A stretch of DNA of 6,035 bases from positions 1 to 6,035 of the forward strand of contig JACFNY010000136.1 of NCBI GenBank assembly GCA_019454625.1, given 5' to 3'. Origin of the DNA: Sphingomonadaceae bacterium (lineage in GTDB: Bacteria; Pseudomonadota; Alphaproteobacteria; Sphingomonadales; Sphingomonadaceae). The notes below the pieces were generated by a model, which saw only the letters and a program-made list of their open reading frames with translations, did no database searches and was not told where the DNA came from. Made by a program: the position numbers and the translations under genes. Below, piece by piece: positions 1 through 6,035 of this stretch (position 1 is the first letter of the stretch; every line of letters starts with the position of its first letter).

Positions 1-716
<716 letters not shown>

Positions 717-805
717 AGCGGCAGTCTCCATCCGATGGCCCGAATCGGCGATCACGCATAGTGACACCCGCGTGGAGAGTCACCCGCTTGGAAGAATGAG
801 GACGC
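717..805. promoter_or_regulatory. Divergent intergenic region with small direct and inverted repeats
   Basis: This 89-bp gap must contain the leader of the hydratase/dehydrogenase gene and probably both start signals. It holds an imperfect direct repeat, CACCCGCGTGGA (765-776) and CACCCGCTTGGA (781-792), 11 of 12 bases identical with a 16-bp period. GTGAC (761-765) and GTCAC (779-783) form a short dyad. A second dyad, CCGAT (732-736) and ATCGG (744-748), falls in the hydratase leader. No convincing -35/-10 pair is visible on either strand. An operator role for these repeats is inference only. Confidence 0.35.
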
Positions 806-2041
806 GTGCTTAGGACTTCATCCGAACGCCCGGAGAAAAAATCCACGCTGGGCATGGTGACGCTGCTCGGCGGGCTGACCGCGTTCGGCGCGCTCTCCAT
901 CGACATGTACCTGCCCGCGCTTCCGGCGATCGCCGCGGATTTCGGCGCTTCGGACGGTGTCGTCGAACGCTCGCTGGCGACCTTCCTCGCGGGCCTCGCG
1001 CTCGGACAGCTGTTCTACGGGCCGCTTTCCGACCGTGTCGGACGGCGGCCGCCGCTGATCGCGGGCGTCGCGATCTACGTGCTGGCGTCCGTGCTGTGCG
1101 CCTTCGCGACGTCTCCCAACATGCTTGCCGCGCTTCGCTTCGGACAGGGCGTGGGGGCCTGCGCCGGGATGGTGATTTCCCGCGCCATTGTCCGCGACGT
1201 GTTCGACCATCAGGAATCGGCGCGCGTGTTCTCGCTGATCATGCTCGTGTTCGGGCTGGCGCCGGTGCTGGCGCCGCTGCTCGGCAGCTACCTGATGCTG
1301 GTGACGAACTGGCGGGCGATTTTCGTCTTCATGATGCTGTTCGGGATGGTGATGCTGTACGCCATCGTGTTCCGCCTCGGCGAGACGCGCTCCGACGCGA
1401 CCGAGGCGACGGCGCGCGGCGAGCACCCGATCGCGGCGCTGAGGCTGCTTGCGACCAACCGCAAGCTGCTCGGCTACATGCTGGCGAGCGCCTGCAACAG
1501 CGCGTGCCTGTTCACCTACATCTCGGCCTCGCCGGCGCTGCTCATGGGCACCTACGGCGTTTCGCCGACCGGCTTCGGCTGGCTGTTCGGGCTGAACGCG
1601 CTCGGCCTCATCATCGCCAGCCAGATCAATCGCGCGGCGCTCGCACGCTTTCACGCCGACAGCATCCTCGCCGTCGCGAGCGTCGCCGCGGCGCTGTTCG
1701 GGCTGGCGCTGCTGGCGATCGCGCTTCTCGATGTCGGCGGGCTTCCGGCGATCATGGCGATGCTGTTCGGCATCCTCTCCAGCTTCGGATTCATGATGGG
1801 CAATGCGAGCGCAGGCGCGCTCAGCGTCGATCCGGTGCGCGCGGGCTCGATCAGCGCGCTGATGGGCGCCGCCGGCTTCACGGTCGGGGGGCTGACGATG
1901 ACGATCGCCACCCTGTTCGCGGACGGAACCGCCATTCCGATGGCGGCGGTGATGTGCGTGTCGCTGATGATCGCGGCAATGGCCTTTTTCGGGCTGACCC
2001 GCCGCGCGGCGCCGCGAACGGATGACCGTTTTCATAGCTGA
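806..2041 (+). CDS. MFS multidrug efflux transporter, Bcr/CflA family (drug:H+ antiporter, 12 TM)
   Basis: Inner-membrane proton-coupled exporter of the Bcr/CflA group, whose members export drugs such as bicyclomycin, chloramphenicol or sulfonamides; the substrate here cannot be read from sequence. It has 411 residues, normal for the family. TM1 carries the group's SIDMYLPALP signature (31-40). The TM2-TM3 loop has MFS motif A, GPLSDRVGRRP (72-82). TM4 has SRAIVRD (125-131) with a buried arginine, and TM5 has the proline/glycine-rich antiporter motif GLAPVLAPLLG (150-160). Twelve hydrophobic segments can be placed from about residue 17 to 397, with the usual polar central loop at about 191-218. 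The start is uncertain: GTG at 806 follows an in-frame stop at 797-799 and has GGAAG at 790-794, 11 nt upstream. ATG at 854 (16 codons shorter) has no well-spaced site and would leave little before TM1, so I prefer GTG. The SDR gene follows 55 bp downstream on the same strand. Confidence 0.93.
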   Translation: MLRTSSERPEKKSTLGMVTLLGGLTAFGALSIDMYLPALPAIAADFGASDGVVERSLATFLAGLALGQLFYGPLSDRVGRRPPLIAGVAIYVLASVLCAFATSPNMLAALRFGQGVGACAGMVISRAIVRDVFDHQESARVFSLIMLVFGLAPVLAPLLGSYLMLVTNWRAIFVFMMLFGMVMLYAIVFRLGETRSDATEATARGEHPIAALRLLATNRKLLGYMLASACNSACLFTYISASPALLMGTYGVSPTGFGWLFGLNALGLIIASQINRAALARFHADSILAVASVAAALFGLALLAIALLDVGGLPAIMAMLFGILSSFGFMMGNASAGALSVDPVRAGSISALMGAAGFTVGGLTMTIATLFADGTAIPMAAVMCVSLMIAAMAFFGLTRRAAPRTDDRFHS

Positions 2042-2062
2042 CGCCGCGCCGATCCGGCGTCA
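2039..2062 (+). terminator. Stem-loop overlapping the transporter stop codon; weak terminator or RNA-processing hairpin
   Basis: TGACGCCG (2039-2046) and CGGCGTCA (2055-2062) are perfect 8-bp reverse complements around an 8-nt loop. The left arm starts with the TGA stop of the efflux gene. No T-run follows (next bases are CAAGTGACC), so it is not a textbook intrinsic terminator. It could partly insulate the SDR gene or protect the 3' end of the upstream transcript. Confidence 0.4.
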
Positions 2063-2081
2063 CAAGTGACCCTTCCGAACC

Positions 2082-2090
2082 GGAGGGAGG
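2082..2090 (+). promoter_or_regulatory. Strong ribosome binding site of the SDR gene
   Basis: GGAGGGAGG is a near-ideal anti-SD match 6 nt before the ATG at 2097. It fixes the SDR start and is the best ribosome binding site in the window, suggesting efficient translation even if transcription comes from upstream. Confidence 0.8.
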
Positions 2091-2096
2091 CGCGAC

Positions 2097-2873
2097 ATGG
2101 GCAAGCTTGCAGGCAAGACGGCGATTATCACGGGCGCAGCGAGCGGCATCGGGCGCGCCAGCGCGGAGCTGTTCGCCGAGGAGGGTGCGCGCGTCTTCAT
2201 CGCCGACCGCAGCGAGGCCGTGCGCGATGTCGCCGCCGGAATCGGCGACGCCGCAGCGGCGTTCACCGGGGACGTGGGCGACAAGGGCTTCGTCGACGGC
2301 CTCGTCGCGGCGGCGACGGCGGACGGCCCGCTCGACATCGCCTTTGCCAACGCGGGCATCTCCGGCGGCATGAACCGGCTGCTCGACCTCGAGGTCGGCG
2401 AGTGGGAAGAGGTGCTGCGCGTCAACCTGATCGGCGCGTTCCTGCTGGTGCAGGCCGCCGCGCGCGAGATGGTGAAGGCGGGGAAGGGGGCGATCCTCTG
2501 CACGGCGTCGGTCGCGGGGCTCCGCTCGGGCGCGGGCGGCTCGCCCTACAGCGCCTCTAAGGCCGGGGTCATCAACTTCGTGCAGACGAGCGCCTACCAG
2601 CTTTCCGGCACGGGCATAAGGATCAACGCGATCTGCCCCGGCGTCATCGAGACCGGCATGACCAAGCCGATGTTCGACATGGCGCGCGAACGCGGCACCG
2701 AAGGCAAGATCGGCCAGCTCAACCCGCTGAAACGCGCGGCGCAGCCGGTCGAGGTCGCGCGGCTTGCGGCTTTCCTCGTCTCGGACGACGCGTCCTACGT
2801 GAACGGGCAGGCTGTCGCGGTTGACGGCGGACTCTCCGCCTCGCATCCGGTCGTGCCCGGCAAGATCTGGTAG
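2097..2873 (+). CDS. Short-chain dehydrogenase/reductase (classical SDR), NAD(H)-preferring
   Basis: Cytosolic oxidoreductase of the classical SDR family, interconverting an alcohol and a carbonyl with a nicotinamide cofactor; the substrate is not identifiable. At 258 residues it has typical length and all active-site parts: cofactor motif TGAASGIG (12-19), Asp59 in GDV, NAG (85-87), Asn110, Ser138, and Tyr151/Lys155 in YSASK. PG (181-182) follows the active site, and the tail has NGQAVAVDGG (236-245), typical of FabG-like and cyclopentanol/3-hydroxy-type SDRs. Asp37 at the end of the second strand (FIAD) normally selects NAD(H) over NADP(H). The strong site GGAGGGAGG upstream fixes the ATG. 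It lies 55 bp after the efflux gene and may share its transcript, though a stem-loop sits between them. Its end converges on the Lrp-type gene. Many 'SDR family' proteins look like this, so I give no specific name. Confidence 0.93.
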   Translation: MGKLAGKTAIITGAASGIGRASAELFAEEGARVFIADRSEAVRDVAAGIGDAAAAFTGDVGDKGFVDGLVAAATADGPLDIAFANAGISGGMNRLLDLEVGEWEEVLRVNLIGAFLLVQAAAREMVKAGKGAILCTASVAGLRSGAGGSPYSASKAGVINFVQTSAYQLSGTGIRINAICPGVIETGMTKPMFDMARERGTEGKIGQLNPLKRAAQPVEVARLAAFLVSDDASYVNGQAVAVDGGLSASHPVVPGKIW

Positions 2874-2918
2874 GTTCGGCCTTCAGGCGTCGTCGACGGG
2901 GATGCCGGGCAGGTTTTT
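2854..2918 (+). terminator. Possible terminator: inverted repeat across the convergent gene ends, followed by a T-run
   Basis: TGCCCGGCA (2854-2862), inside the last codons of the SDR gene, is the perfect 9-bp reverse complement of TGCCGGGCA (2903-2911), inside the last codons of the convergent Lrp-type gene. On the plus strand the right arm is followed by GG and then TTTTT (2914-2918), as expected for a terminator of rightward transcripts. The 40-nt loop is long, which weakens the case; GCC-TTCA-GGC (2879-2888) could fold inside it. On the minus strand no T-run follows, so leftward termination is less supported. Confidence 0.3.
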
Positions 2919-3365
2919 CGACGTGCGGATCGTCAACGACGTCTTCACGTGCTCGACGTTCGGCGCCGAGGTGAGGTGGGCGGTGAGGAAGCGCTGGAAC
3001 TCCTGAAGGTCGTGCGCGACGATCTTCAGGATGAAGTCGATCTCGCCGTTCAGCATGTGGCACTCGCGGATCGGCGGCAAGCCGGCGACGTGCTCCTCGA
3101 AGGCGCGCAGGTCGTTTTCGGCCTGGCTCTTGAGGCTGACCATCGCGAAGACCATGATGCCGTAGCCGAGCGCCTCCGGGTTGAGGTCGGCGTGATAGCC
3201 GCGGATGATCCCGGCGGTTTCGAGCGCGCGGACGCGGCGCAGCGTCGGCGGCGCGGTCAGCCCGGCGCGGGCGGCGAGCTCGACGTTGGTGAGACGGCCC
3301 TCGTCCTGAAGGCTTTTCAGGACGATCCGGTCCGTTTCGTCGATAATATGTCGATTCGACGGCAT
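2883..3365 (-). CDS. Lrp/AsnC family transcriptional regulator
   Basis: DNA-binding regulator of the feast/famine family, which usually responds to an amino acid and assembles as dimers and octamers. The 160-residue length fits. Residues 8-55 form the AsnC-type winged helix-turn-helix: DETDRIVLKSLQDEGR, then NVELAARAGL, then the recognition helix TLRRVRALETAGII (41-54). Residues about 68-147 form the RAM ligand-binding domain, with GYGIMVFAMVSL as its first strand and GEIDFILKIVAHDL (107-120) matching the effector-pocket segment. The start is ATG at 3365-3363, because GAAAGG lies 9 nt upstream; a TTG at 3374 would abut that site and is unlikely. It converges on the SDR gene (9 bp between stops) and diverges from the sensor kinase gene. 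Lrp-type regulators often repress themselves and act on neighbours, so the shared upstream region is the likeliest target. The ligand is unknown. Confidence 0.95.
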   Translation of the reverse strand: MPSNRHIIDETDRIVLKSLQDEGRLTNVELAARAGLTAPPTLRRVRALETAGIIRGYHADLNPEALGYGIMVFAMVSLKSQAENDLRAFEEHVAGLPPIRECHMLNGEIDFILKIVAHDLQEFQRFLTAHLTSAPNVEHVKTSLTIRTSKNLPGIPVDDA

Positions 3366-3374
3366 TCGCCGCAA

Positions 3375-3380
3375 CCTTTC
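3375..3380 (-). promoter_or_regulatory. Ribosome binding site of the Lrp/AsnC gene (decides its start)
   Basis: Read on the minus strand, these bases are GAAAGG, 9 nt before the ATG at 3365. They sit directly against an in-frame TTG at 3374, which therefore cannot use them. Confidence 0.65.
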
Positions 3381-3398
3381 AATGATTTCTTGCGGGCT

Positions 3399-3426
3399 GT
3401 TATAATATAGTTGCGAAGAAGCGCAA
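3399..3426 (-). promoter_or_regulatory. Putative promoter of the Lrp/AsnC gene in an AT-rich island
   Basis: On the minus strand, TATAAC (3404-3399) matches the -10 consensus at five of six bases. TTGCGC (3426-3421), a weak three-of-six -35, lies 16 bp upstream. The same island reads TATAAT on the plus strand (3401-3406), so a rightward promoter for the kinase gene could overlap, but its best -35 (TTCAAT, 3378-3383) is poor. The -35 lies within the dyad TTGCG-N6-CGCAA (3411-3426), which suggests autoregulation. Confidence 0.4.
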
Positions 3427-3481
3427 TTCGAACACGTCGTAAAGGCGGATTTAACCCAAAGGCTTCAAAATTCCGGGCGAA

Positions 3482-3507
3482 CGGGACACATTACGTTCCC
3501 GAAAGGA
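3482..3507 (+). promoter_or_regulatory. Leader hairpin and GAAAGGA ribosome binding site of the kinase gene
   Basis: CGGGA (3482-3486) and TCCCG (3497-3501) can pair around a 10-nt loop just before GAAAGGA (3501-3507). GAAAGGA abuts an in-frame TTG (3508) and lies 15 nt before the ATG (3523). Neither spacing is ideal. The 5-bp stem is short and may mean nothing. Confidence 0.3.
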
Positions 3508-3522
3508 TTGCGCGATTCCGCG

Positions 3523-5277
3523 ATGCGCCACGACGACACCATAAGAACGGCCGTTGCGCTGGCGGAGCGGGATTCTCCCGTCGCCCGCGCGGCCGCCTTT
3601 CGTCAGCTCATCGACCTGTCGCTGCAAGACAAGGATTGCGCGGATGCGCGTCTGCGGCGGCGGGCGCTGAGGGCGCTGTCGCGGCTTAGCCGGGACGTGC
3701 CCGAATCGCTTCGCAACACCATGATCGACAAGGCCGCGCGCGCCGGGGCGCGCAGCCTGCACCTGCGCCTGTTCCGGGGCAGCGTATCGCACCACTACGA
3801 CCGGATGTTGCAGGTCGCGCGCCTCGACGAGCCGGAATGGTGGCGGCTGGCAAGACGCGCGCCGAAGCACCTTCATGCCGGGATGCTCTCGCGGCGCGAC
3901 TTGCCGGGCCCGGTACGCGAATTGCTTTCGGGCGGCGGCGTAGGGCTTGCCGCCGGGGGAGGGGCCGACCGGCTGTTCGTGCCCGACGCCGCCCTTGCCG
4001 CGAAGCCCGCCGAAGTGGTGGACAAGACGCGTTTCGCGCCCGCGATGCCGGCGGCGGCGCTGGACGAGCCGGCGGCGCCCGCGCTCGAATCCGGCCGCAG
4101 CCAGATCCGGGAACTGCTCGACCGGATCTCGGCGTTTCGCTCGCGCGGGCATGAACCCGAACATGGCGAGGCCGCGGGGGAAGCCGCGCCCGAACCGCGC
4201 GAAAGCCCGACTGTCGAAGAACTGGAGCGCCGGTGGACGTGGCGCTGCGACGAACAGGGCGTGCTCATCGAAAGCCCGGCGACGCCGCCGCAGCTCGTCG
4301 GGCACTGGCTCGTCGAGTTCGACAGCCCGGACGGCAGCGGACAGGTGCGCCGCGCGGCGGAGCGCCGCGTGCCGTTCCGCGACGTGATCGTCACCTGCCA
4401 GCCGGAGCTCGACCTTCCCGGCCGCTGGCGCATGTCCGGCCTGCCGCAGTTCGACCGCAAGACGGGGCGGTTCACGGGCTATTGGGGGAGCGCCATCGCG
4501 CTCGACCCGCCGGAACGCATCGCGGCGGCGGCATCGCAGGCGGCGGGGCTGTTCGGCACGGGCGCGTCCAGCGAGGCGTTCGCGACGATGGCGCACGAGG
4601 TCCGCACGCCGCTCAACGCCATCATCGGCTTCGCACAACTGATCGAGGGCGAAATCCTCGGCGAGGCCGGGGCCGCGTACAAGGCGCAGGCGGGCGACAT
4701 ATTGAAGCAGGCCGAGAAGCTGCTGAGCGCTTTCGACGACCTGTCCGATGCCGCGCGCATCGAGCAGGGACGCTACCGCCCCGGCCTCGGCACATTCGAC
4801 GCGGCGGCGAAGGCGCGCGAGGTGATCGCGCGCTACGAGGGCCTCGCCGGGGACCGCGGCGTGGCGCTGGTGCCGTTCGTCGCCGACGCCATTCCGCCCG
4901 TCGCTTCCGACTCCTCGGTGTTCGAGCGCGCGCTGGCGCGGCTGCTGACCGCCGCCGTGGCCTGCGCTGCCGCCGACGAGGCGGTGCTGGTGATCGTGCA
5001 GGGCGAAGGCGGCGCGCTGCGCGTCGCGGTGAGCCGCCCGCGCGCGACGCTCGGCAAGAGCGAGGACGAACTGTTCGATCCCGCGGGCATTCCCGGCGGC
5101 GAGGACGCGGCGCCGATCCTCGGCGTCGGCTTCGGGCTGAAGCTCGTGGGCAGCCTCGCGGCGACGGTCGGCGGCACGTTCCGGCTCGCGCCCCACGTCT
5201 TCGAGCTCTCCATCCCCCTCGGGCAGCCGCCCCAGCGGCAGGACGACCCGCAGGAAGACGCAAGCGAGGCCTCGTAA
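3523..5277 (+). CDS. Soluble PAS/HisKA sensor histidine kinase homologue with degenerate ATP-binding domain
   Basis: Two-component-type sensor protein, 584 residues, with no signal peptide or membrane segment, so cytosolic. Residues 1-140 are helical and Arg/Leu/Ala-rich, somewhat like DUF2336-type helical repeats (tentative). Residues about 165-232 are an Ala/Pro/Glu-rich linker. Residues about 238-328 look PAS-like, ending in GRWRMSGLPQFD (300-311) and GRFTGYWGSA (315-324). The HisKA domain (about 349-418) has an intact H box, MAHEVRTPLN, with phosphoacceptor His358. The catalytic domain (about 463-566) keeps the F box (ELFDP, 516-520) and last glycine box (GVGFGLKLV, 534-542). Its N box reads LLTAA (474-478), with Ala477 at the asparagine position, and DxGxG is replaced by RPRAT (505-509). 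Ordinary autophosphorylation is therefore doubtful. I chose ATG 3523 over TTG 3508, which directly abuts the GAAAGGA site. No response regulator is visible nearby. trxB follows 59 bp downstream. Confidence 0.85.
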   Translation: MRHDDTIRTAVALAERDSPVARAAAFRQLIDLSLQDKDCADARLRRRALRALSRLSRDVPESLRNTMIDKAARAGARSLHLRLFRGSVSHHYDRMLQVARLDEPEWWRLARRAPKHLHAGMLSRRDLPGPVRELLSGGGVGLAAGGGADRLFVPDAALAAKPAEVVDKTRFAPAMPAAALDEPAAPALESGRSQIRELLDRISAFRSRGHEPEHGEAAGEAAPEPRESPTVEELERRWTWRCDEQGVLIESPATPPQLVGHWLVEFDSPDGSGQVRRAAERRVPFRDVIVTCQPELDLPGRWRMSGLPQFDRKTGRFTGYWGSAIALDPPERIAAAASQAAGLFGTGASSEAFATMAHEVRTPLNAIIGFAQLIEGEILGEAGAAYKAQAGDILKQAEKLLSAFDDLSDAARIEQGRYRPGLGTFDAAAKAREVIARYEGLAGDRGVALVPFVADAIPPVASDSSVFERALARLLTAAVACAAADEAVLVIVQGEGGALRVAVSRPRATLGKSEDELFDPAGIPGGEDAAPILGVGFGLKLVGSLAATVGGTFRLAPHVFELSIPLGQPPQRQDDPQEDASEAS

Positions 5278-5336
5278 TTCGCGCATCCAGCGACTACATC
5301 TCGTGTCCGAATTCTCGGCAGCAGGGATCAGGTGCG

Positions 5337-6035
5337 ATGGGTGAGACGAAGCATGTTCGCGTGGCGGTGATCGGTTCGGGGCCCGCCGGATATACGGCAG
5401 GCGTCTATGCGGCGCGCGCGGCGCTCAGTCCGGTGATCATTCGCGGCCTTCAGCCGGGCGGACAGCTCACCATCACCACCGATGTCGAGAACTGGCCCGG
5501 CGAATCGATGATCATGGGCCCCGACCTCATGGAGAAGATGGCCGCGCAGGCGAAGCACGTTGGCGCGGAGATCGTCGACGACCTCGTGACCGACGTCGAT
5601 TTCGGGCAGCGGCCGTTCCGGCTCACGCTCGATTCGGGAAGCGTTTATCTCGCCGACACCGTGGTGATCGCGACCGGCGCGCAGGCGCGCTGGCTCGGCC
5701 TCGAGAGCGAGGGGCGTTTTCGCGGCTTCGGCGTTTCGGCGTGCGCGACCTGCGACGGCTTCTTCTACCGCGGCAAGACGGTCGCGGTGGTCGGCGGCGG
5801 CAATACGGCGGTGGAGGAGGCGCTGTTCCTCACCAACTTCGCCCAGAAGGTGTACCTGATCCATCGCCGCGACGAACTGCGCGCCGACAAGACGAACCAG
5901 GCGCGCCTGCTCGCCAATCCGAAGGTAGAGCCGGTGTGGAACGCCGAGGTCGCCGAGGTGATCGGCAGCACGGAGCCGCCCGGCGTCACCGGCCTCAGGC
6001 TGCGCGGCACGAACGGCGCGCCCGATCGTGCGCTC
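5337..6035 (+). CDS. trxB: Thioredoxin reductase (NADPH), N-terminal 233 residues, cut by window edge
   Basis: Cytosolic flavoenzyme that passes electrons from NADPH through FAD and a redox disulfide to thioredoxin. The ATG at 5337 opens 233 codons without a stop to the right edge, about 70% of the roughly 320-residue family length. The FAD-binding motif is GSGPAGYTAG (13-22), followed by PGGQL (40-44) and DVENWPG (49-55). The redox-active pair lies in SACATCDGFFYR, Cys136 and Cys139, the CATC arrangement of low-molecular-weight bacterial enzymes. The NADPH domain shows GGGNTAVEEA (153-162), and HRRDELRA (176-183) with the basic residues that bind the NADPH 2'-phosphate. AGGGA (5323-5327) lies 9 nt before the ATG. 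It follows the kinase homologue on the same strand across 59 bp without a clear terminator or promoter, so cotranscription is possible. The C-terminal end is outside the window. Confidence 0.97.
   Translation, partial: MGETKHVRVAVIGSGPAGYTAGVYAARAALSPVIIRGLQPGGQLTITTDVENWPGESMIMGPDLMEKMAAQAKHVGAEIVDDLVTDVDFGQRPFRLTLDSGSVYLADTVVIATGAQARWLGLESEGRFRGFGVSACATCDGFFYRGKTVAVVGGGNTAVEEALFLTNFAQKVYLIHRRDELRADKTNQARLLANPKVEPVWNAEVAEVIGSTEPPGVTGLRLRGTNGAPDRAL

Larger units (their letters stand above)
3370..3426. repeat. Four TTGCG/CGCAA elements spaced near whole helical turns; candidate Lrp-type operator
   Basis: The pentamer TTGCG occurs on the plus strand at 3390-3394 and 3411-3415, and on the minus strand (CGCAA as written) at 3370-3374 and 3422-3426. 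Start-to-start distances are 20, 21 and 11 bp. The last two form a 16-bp dyad with a 6-bp spacer. Lrp/AsnC proteins bind short dyads in phased arrays and wrap DNA, so this is a reasonable operator for the adjacent regulator; binding itself is inferred. Confidence 0.4.

Noticed and set aside
818..2035. 405-codon open frame antisense to the efflux gene
   Set aside because: Composition is dominated by Arg, His, Gln and Ala with no motif; it mirrors the coding bias of the transporter.
1878..2846. 322-codon open frame antisense to the SDR gene and the end of the efflux gene
   Set aside because: It spans two well-supported genes and has no recognisable domain; a shadow frame.
3523..5277. Kinase homologue as a pseudogene
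   Set aside because: The frame is intact over 584 codons with normal codon bias, and the loss is confined to specific motif residues while the H, F and final G boxes are kept.
3451..5286. 611-codon open frame antisense to the whole kinase gene
   Set aside because: Arg/Ala/Gly/His-rich, without recognisable domains, and exactly opposite a gene with clear kinase motifs. Long antisense frames are common in GC-rich DNA.
5276..5313. AATTCG/CGAATT inverted repeat between the kinase homologue and trxB as a terminator
   Set aside because: Only a 6-bp AT-containing stem with a 26-nt loop and no T-run; too weak to call.

Overview
The window is GC-rich DNA packed with genes on both strands, with short gaps and strong G/C preference at third codon positions. 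Protein style (a fused beta-oxidation enzyme, a soluble PAS/HisKA kinase beside thioredoxin reductase, an Lrp/AsnC regulator) suggests an alphaproteobacterium, most likely a sphingomonad. That placement is inference from gene content and order, not from a phylogenetic marker.

Layout from left to right. (1) Bases 1-716, minus strand: the N-terminal crotonase part of a fused enoyl-CoA hydratase/3-hydroxyacyl-CoA dehydrogenase, cut by the left edge. (2) An 89-bp divergent intergenic region with small repeats. (3) Bases 806-2041, plus: a Bcr/CflA-type drug:H+ antiporter. (4) Bases 2097-2873, plus: a classical NAD-preferring SDR oxidoreductase with a strong ribosome binding site, 55 bp after the transporter and separated from it by a stem-loop that includes the transporter's stop codon. 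(5) Bases 2883-3365, minus: an Lrp/AsnC regulator, convergent with the SDR gene with only 9 bp between the stops. (6) A short AT-rich divergent control region. (7) Bases 3523-5277, plus: a soluble sensor histidine kinase homologue. (8) Bases 5337-6035, plus: the N-terminal 233 residues of thioredoxin reductase (trxB), cut by the right edge.

Two parts deserve a second look. The kinase has an intact phosphoacceptor box (His358) but its ATP-binding domain lacks the N-box asparagine and the DxGxG motif while keeping the F box and the last glycine box, so it may not phosphorylate itself in the ordinary way. The Lrp/kinase intergenic region holds four TTGCG/CGCAA elements spaced by about 20, 21 and 11 bp, close to whole helical turns, around an AT-rich TATAATATA island. 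This fits an autoregulated Lrp-type operator that could also control the kinase gene. The kinase and trxB are co-directional with a 59-bp gap and may be cotranscribed; whether the kinase has a redox role is speculative.

I see no tRNA, rRNA, CRISPR array, insertion sequence or clear sign of recent transfer. No stretch longer than 300 bp lacks a gene. The remaining long open frames on opposite strands look like GC-bias shadows.
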